Shown here one piece after another: positions 14,374-18,039 of a stretch of 18,039 nucleotides of DNA; position 1 is the stretch's first letter, and each line of letters starts with the position of its first letter. The stretch lies in contig SLLJ01000228.1 of assembly GCA_007134165.1 (NCBI GenBank), forward strand, positions 1-18,039, read 5' to 3'. The notes below the pieces were generated by a model. It made no database searches, was not told the DNA's origin, and was given only the letters and a program-made list of their open reading frames with translations. A program made the translations under genes and the position numbers. Source of the stretch: Nitriliruptoraceae bacterium (lineage in GTDB: Bacteria > Actinomycetota > Nitriliruptoria > Nitriliruptorales > Nitriliruptoraceae).

Positions 14374-15162
14374 ATGCGGATCGCGGTGATCGGTGCCGCC
14401 GGGCGGATGGGTGCCGAGGTGTGCCGCGCGGTGGCGGGAAGTGACGACCTCGAACTGCTCGCCGCGGTCGACCCCATGGCTGCGGGCCGGACGCTTCGTG
14501 AGGTGGCCGGGCTCGAGGGTGCTGAGGCCGAGCTGCGCATCGCGGCCGATCTCGACGCGCTGAGCGCCGCTGGCGTTGAGGTTGCGGTCGAGTTCAGCGG
14601 TCCGGCGTCGGTCGGGGCCAACCTGAGCTGGCTACTCGAGCACGGCATCCATGCCGTGGTCGGTGCGACCGGGATCTCGGCCGCCGACCTCGAGACGGCC
14701 CGTCAGCGGGCGGCGACCGGCCCGGCCAACGCCCTGATCGCGCCCAACTTCGCCATCGGCGCGGTGCTTCTGATGCGCTTCGCCGCCGAGGCCGCCCGCC
14801 ATCTCCCGCACGTCGAGATCATCGAACTGCACCACGACCGCAAGATCGATGCACCCTCCGGCACGGCCCTGCGCACCGCCGAGCTGATCGCCGAGGCGCA
14901 TGAGCCGGTGCCTGACCCGCCCCGGGGCGACGAGGCGCACCCCGGTGCTCGCGGTGCGGTCCACCACGGGGTGCACGTGCACAGCGTGCGCCTGCCCGGG
15001 CTCGTCGCGCATCAGGAGGTCGTGCTCGGCGGCCTCGGGCAGACGCTCACGCTGCGCCACGACTCTCTGGACCGCAGCTCGTTCATGCCCGGCGTGCTGC
15101 TCGCCTGCCGACGGGTTCCCGAGCTCGATGGCCTGGTCGTCGGGCTCGAGCACCTGCTGTGA
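14374..15162 (+). CDS. dapB: 4-hydroxy-tetrahydrodipicolinate reductase
   Basis: DapB reduces 4-hydroxy-tetrahydrodipicolinate with NAD(P)H in the diaminopimelate/lysine pathway and so supplies peptidoglycan cross-links. The 262-aa product has the N-terminal nucleotide-binding motif IGAAGRMG (6-13), the VEFSGP segment (72-77), GATG (97-100), APNFAIG (123-129), and the substrate site ELHHDRKIDAPSGTA (151-165) with H153, H154 and K157. HSVRLPGLVAHQEVVLGG follows near the C terminus. ATG 14374 is the only sensible start. In many actinobacteria dapB directly follows the pnp-M16 protease pair; here about 4 kb of glycerolipid genes intervene. It converges on RNase Z with 18 bp between the stops, and no terminator hairpin is obvious there. 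Confidence 0.96.
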   Translation: MRIAVIGAAGRMGAEVCRAVAGSDDLELLAAVDPMAAGRTLREVAGLEGAEAELRIAADLDALSAAGVEVAVEFSGPASVGANLSWLLEHGIHAVVGATGISAADLETARQRAATGPANALIAPNFAIGAVLLMRFAAEAARHLPHVEIIELHHDRKIDAPSGTALRTAELIAEAHEPVPDPPRGDEAHPGARGAVHHGVHVHSVRLPGLVAHQEVVLGGLGQTLTLRHDSLDRSSFMPGVLLACRRVPELDGLVVGLEHLL

Positions 15163-15180
15163 GTCGCTGGGCGGCGCGGC

Positions 15181-16104
15181 TCATCCCGGGGCGCGTCGCA
15201 GCGTGAAGCGGTCGAGGTCCCGGGCGACGGTCAGGTCGAGTTGCGGGGCGGCCGCACGAGCCTCGGCCTCGTGGGCGGTGAGTTCGGCGTAGCGCGGGGA
15301 GAGGTGGGTCAGCACCACCCGGTGGGCGCCCGCATCCTGGGCCAGACGGGCCGCCTGCCCGGCCGTGAGGTGACCGGCGACCTCGGCGATGTCGCGCTCG
15401 GCTTCCAGGAACGTGGCCTCGATCAGCAGCAGGTCCACTTCGGCGGCCAACTGAAGCGCTCCGTCGCAGCGGCGGGTGTCCATCACCACCGCGATGCGCT
15501 GGCCACGCCGAGGGACGGCCACCTGCTCGAGGTGGATCGTGCGGCCGGCGCGGCGCAGACGGCCCTCGCGCCGCAGTCGTTCTCGGTCGGGGCCGTGGAC
15601 CTCGAGGGCATCGAGCCGCTCGGGCAGCATCCGCCAGCCGTCGGGCTCTTCGAACCGCCAGCCCAGGGTCGGGATGCGGTGGGACAGTTCCGCCGCCCGG
15701 ATGCGCAGGTCACGCAGGGTGTCGCTGGCGACGGCACCCGGACCGGTCGCACGCAGCCGGACGTCGGTCACGTCTTCATAGGCCGATGCGTGGCGCAGAC
15801 GAGCCACGAACGGTGCGGCTGCGTGCGGATGGTGGACCTCGACCGGTCGACGAATCCCGTCCAGGGAGCGGCGCTGCAGCACCCCGGGCAGGCCCAGGCA
15901 GTGATCGCCGTGGGCGTGGGTGATGAACACCGCGTCGATCGATCCGGACGGCACACCGGCCAACGTCAGCTGACGCTGGGTGCCCTCACCGGGATCGAGC
16001 AGCAGGCCGAGCCCGTCGAAGCGCAGCAGGGCACCGTGGTGGGCACGAGTGCGCGTGGGCACCTGGCTTGAGGTGCCGAGCACGATGAGTTCGCGCGTCG
16101 ACAC
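15181..16104 (-). CDS. rnz: Ribonuclease Z (tRNA 3' endonuclease)
   Basis: RNase Z, a metallo-beta-lactamase-fold enzyme, cuts tRNA precursors after the discriminator base. From GTG 16104 the product is 307 aa, the typical length. It starts ELIVLGTSSQVPT, then has the zinc motif THAHGDHCLGLPG (62-74, ligands H63, H65, D67, H68), H142 in ELSHRIPTLGWR, D209 in VVMDTR, LLIEATF (227-232) and VVLTHLSPRY (263-272, H267). The flexible exosite arm lies between about 145 and 200. A longer open frame reaches 16173 but adds unconserved residues. GGAG 9 nt upstream supports 16104. It converges with dapB and diverges from the PPR-like gene. Confidence 0.93.
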   Translation of the reverse strand: MSTRELIVLGTSSQVPTRTRAHHGALLRFDGLGLLLDPGEGTQRQLTLAGVPSGSIDAVFITHAHGDHCLGLPGVLQRRSLDGIRRPVEVHHPHAAAPFVARLRHASAYEDVTDVRLRATGPGAVASDTLRDLRIRAAELSHRIPTLGWRFEEPDGWRMLPERLDALEVHGPDRERLRREGRLRRAGRTIHLEQVAVPRRGQRIAVVMDTRRCDGALQLAAEVDLLLIEATFLEAERDIAEVAGHLTAGQAARLAQDAGAHRVVLTHLSPRYAELTAHEAEARAAAPQLDLTVARDLDRFTLRRAPG

Positions 16105-16319
16105 GGGGGAGGACTCCGTGGTCGCAGGCCGCGACCGTAGCGCAGCCGACTCGTCGGGTGGCCCCATCCTCACGATCGCGGCAGTGAGCCGCTAGCGTTC
16201 GGAATCCGGCCGAGGGTCGGCCGGCCATGGCGCACGTGGGTGGGTGCGCGACCCGTGAGGACAATCCGTCGTCGACCCTTCGGGGGTACGGCGGCCCCGG
16301 AGCGGGGGAGGAGGCCATC
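16105..16319. promoter_or_regulatory. Divergent rnz / PPR-gene region with three hairpins
   Basis: 215 bp with no gene. On the + strand there is a TANNNT candidate (TAGCGT, 16193-16198), then CCGGCCGA/TCGGCCGG (16206-16213 with 16217-16224, GGG loop), then GCGCAC/GTGCGC (16230-16235 with 16244-16249, 8-nt loop), and a UUCG-type loop ACCC-TTCG-GGG (16275-16285). Two smaller repeats, GTCGC/GCGAC (16121-16135) and GCGGC/GCCGC (16178-16192), lie closer to rnz. On the - strand TACGGT (16139 to 16134) could be the rnz -10. GGAGGAGG at 16307-16314 is a strong ribosome-binding site for the right-hand gene. Confidence 0.4.
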
Positions 16320-18039
16320 GTGACCGACGACCGCTACCTCGACGCACTGCGGCGCTTCACCGGCGACCTACGCATGATGCAGCAGGTGTTCGCCTCGATG
16401 CAGCAGCGCGGCGAGGAGATCGCAGAACCCCACTACCGCATCCTGCTCACGGCCCACCTCGACGGTCGTGACCTCGCGGGTGCGCAGGAGATTCTCGCGC
16501 AGATGCAGGCCGCGGGCATCGAGGCCGACCCCGAGGTCCGCTGGGACGTCGCGCTGGCCACTGGACGTGCCGGGCGCACCGAGGAGGCGCTCGCGCAGCT
16601 CGATCAGCTCCACGAGCAGGGACAGCAGCCCGACGAGCGTCGCGCGCCGGGCGTGCTGGGGTTGTACCTGGTCGCCGGACGGTTCCCGGCGGCACGCGCG
16701 ATCGTGCGTCAGATGTCGCAGCGCGGACAGGCGGCCTCCGACGCGGACTATGAGCGCATGCTGCGAGACTGCCTGGCACGCCGTGCGATCAAGGACACCC
16801 GTAGTGTCGTGGACCTCATGCTCGAGGTGGGGCGTGCCCCGGCGCCGTCCCTGGCGACCGAGTTGGTCTCGATGATCGCGCGCGCCGGGCATGCGGCGCG
16901 GGCCATCGACCTGCTCGAGCGGCTCACCGCAGCGGGCGTGCGCTTCCCCGGCGACGTGCACACCGACCTGCTGCTCGCGCACGCCAGGGCCGGGGACGCC
17001 GCCGCGGCCGAGCAGGCCCTGGCGTCGATGCGTTCGGGTGGGACCGAGCCGACGAGTTTCCACCGCAACGCGGTGCTGCGCGCCCGCATCGCGGCCAGGG
17101 ACGCCGCCGGCGCCTGGCGGGACGCGTTGGGCCTGGTCGACGACGGCCGGATCCCGACCGGGGAGAACCTCGAGGGGCTGATCGACGTCAGCCTGGCGAC
17201 TGGCTCGGTTGCCGACGCCAGCGGCGTGATCGACTGGATGCTGATCCTCGGCGTCCCGGTCCCGCCTCAGAAGCTGGCCGACGTGCTCGGCCGCCACCTC
17301 AAAGCCGGTGAGCTCGACGTCGCCCTGAACCTGTTCGACGACTGCGTCGTCCGTGGCGTACCCGCCGATCGGCGCGCCGCCCGGGACCTCGTCGAGCACC
17401 TCGTGCGTGCCAGGCGCCTCGACGAGGCGCGGGCCCTGCTCGAACGCCTGCGGGTGTCGGGCACCCTCACCCATGGGCGCCACTACGGCTCGTTGCTGAC
17501 CGCGCTGGTGGCCGCCAAGCGGCCCGACGACGCGCTCGAACTGCTGCAGCACCTGCTGGCCAACGGCCTGGCGCCGGCCAGCGCGGACGCCGGCAAGCTG
17601 CTGCGGGGCCTGCTCAAGGCCGGCCGCCTCGACACCGCTCGCGAGTTGATCGTCGCGCTCAAGCAACGCGAGGTCCCCGTGGACGAGGCCGCCTACCGCG
17701 AGTTGCTGTGGGCCTATGCCCGCAAGGGACAGCACGCGGCGGCCAAGGAGGTGTTCGACACGATGGTCGCAGCCGGTATCACACCCGACGAGCGGCACCA
17801 CAAGGCGTTGGAGTGGGCGTCGGGCGAGACCAAGCGGCGACTGGCGGAGGACGAAGAGGACGAGGAGCCCGCGATCACCGCCGCCACGCCGCCGGAGCCG
17901 GCGGCGACGCCCGATGCCGCGCCGGTTTCGGAGGTCCCGGCCGCGCCGCAGCCAGCGAGCCCCGAGGTCCCCGAGGTGCCGGCCGCACCTGCGCCGGAAC
18001 CCCCCGCCCCGGAGCCCGCCCCCGCTCCGGAGCCCGCCC
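16320..18039 (+). CDS. Bacterial PPR-like repeat protein with Pro/Glu/Ala-rich tail (3' partial)
   Basis: 573 codons are visible and the frame is still open at the window edge. GTG 16320 follows GGAGGAGG with a 5-nt spacer. Residues 1-490 (to base 17789) divide exactly into 14 consecutive 35-residue units with no gaps. Consensus by unit position: aliphatic at 7 and 8, G15 (9/14), A20 (12/14), M/L at 27 (13/14), G31 (13/14), often P34 and D35. The last unit (EAAYRELLWAYARKG ...) is a textbook pentatricopeptide repeat. The invariable 35-residue period and the G31-x-x-P34-D35 ending favour PPR over TPR (34 residues). An incomplete extra helix (ERHHKALEWASG) and an acidic patch (AEDEEDEEP) follow, then a Pro/Glu/Ala-rich, presumably disordered tail. 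No signal peptide or membrane segment is seen. PPR proteins bind single-stranded RNA in organelles. Here the code positions 5 and 35 are mostly atypical, so an RNA target or even a protein-scaffold role is open. Confidence 0.85.
   Translation, partial: MTDDRYLDALRRFTGDLRMMQQVFASMQQRGEEIAEPHYRILLTAHLDGRDLAGAQEILAQMQAAGIEADPEVRWDVALATGRAGRTEEALAQLDQLHEQGQQPDERRAPGVLGLYLVAGRFPAARAIVRQMSQRGQAASDADYERMLRDCLARRAIKDTRSVVDLMLEVGRAPAPSLATELVSMIARAGHAARAIDLLERLTAAGVRFPGDVHTDLLLAHARAGDAAAAEQALASMRSGGTEPTSFHRNAVLRARIAARDAAGAWRDALGLVDDGRIPTGENLEGLIDVSLATGSVADASGVIDWMLILGVPVPPQKLADVLGRHLKAGELDVALNLFDDCVVRGVPADRRAARDLVEHLVRARRLDEARALLERLRVSGTLTHGRHYGSLLTALVAAKRPDDALELLQHLLANGLAPASADAGKLLRGLLKAGRLDTARELIVALKQREVPVDEAAYRELLWAYARKGQHAAAKEVFDTMVAAGITPDERHHKALEWASGETKRRLAEDEEDEEPAITAATPPEPAATPDAAPVSEVPAAPQPASPEVPEVPAAPAPEPPAPEPAPAPEPA
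17841..18039 (+). repeat. Low-complexity Pro/Glu/Ala coding tail at window end
   Basis: After the acidic patch starting near 17841 the codons are almost only Pro, Ala, Glu, Val, Ser and Thr. CCGGAGCCCGCCC occurs at 18008-18020 and again at 18027-18039, the last base of the window. Such repetition commonly ends short-read contigs. Confidence 0.7.

Noticed and set aside
15163..15180. Bidirectional terminator between dapB and rnz
   Set aside because: The 18-bp gap has no stable inverted repeat or T-run.
16206..16287. A known structured RNA class (riboswitch, tRNA or similar) in the PPR-gene leader
   Set aside because: Hairpins are real, but no conserved riboswitch core sequence, CCA-type acceptor or other signature was recognised; kept only as an unassigned structured leader.
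16368..17801. 477-codon minus-strand frame opposite the PPR-like gene
   Set aside because: The forward frame has a strong ribosome-binding site and 14 clean protein repeats; the antisense peptide shows only compositional bias.

Overview
The window looks like a chromosomal segment of a very GC-rich actinobacterium (Actinomycetota). The evidence is the heavy G/C bias at third codon positions, the frequent GTG starts plus one TTG start, and the gene order infB - DUF503 - rbfA - DHH phosphoesterase - truB - ribF - rpsO - pnp - M16 protease ... dapB, which is typical of that phylum. I cannot fix the genus. Both ends lie inside low-complexity coding sequence (Gly/Pro-rich infB at the left, Pro/Glu/Ala-rich tail at the right), so the window may be a whole short-read contig.

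Layout. Positions 3-10298 (+): a translation and RNA-maturation operon. It holds initiation factor IF2 (5' partial), a DUF503/YlxP protein, RbfA, an NrnA-like DHH/DHHA1 nuclease, TruB, RibF, ribosomal protein S15, PNPase and an M16 zinc protease. Genes are overlapping or closely spaced, except for about 200-bp gaps before rpsO and before pnp. The rpsO-pnp gap carries two strong hairpins. Positions 10312-14232: a glycerol-phosphate/ether-lipid-like module. An alkyl-DHAP-synthase-type FAD enzyme (-) is divergent from a TetR regulator and GlpD (+). It sits between the M16 gene and dapB, which are neighbours in many actinobacteria. Positions 14229-14312: six copies of a 14-bp tandem repeat starting at the glpD stop codon. 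Positions 14374-15162 (+): dapB (lysine/diaminopimelate synthesis). Positions 15181-16104 (-): RNase Z (tRNA 3' end maturation), convergent with dapB. Positions 16320-18039 (+): a large 3'-truncated gene divergent from RNase Z.

The most striking item is that last gene. Its first 490 residues divide without a single insertion or deletion into 14 successive 35-residue helical repeats with the pentatricopeptide-repeat (PPR) signature (Ala at position 20 in 12 of 14, Gly at position 31 in 13 of 14). A Pro/Glu/Ala-rich tail follows and runs off the window. PPR proteins are the organellar RNA-binding proteins of eukaryotes and are uncommon in bacteria. Here the gene shares a divergent intergenic region with RNase Z and lies near many RNA-metabolism genes. 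However, its residues at the plant RNA-code positions are mostly non-canonical, so RNA binding is a hypothesis. Its leader contains perfect hairpins that could be regulatory.

A second point is technical. The first 153 bases contain a 77-bp tandem duplication whose period is not a multiple of three, which would break the infB frame. It is probably an assembly-edge artefact.
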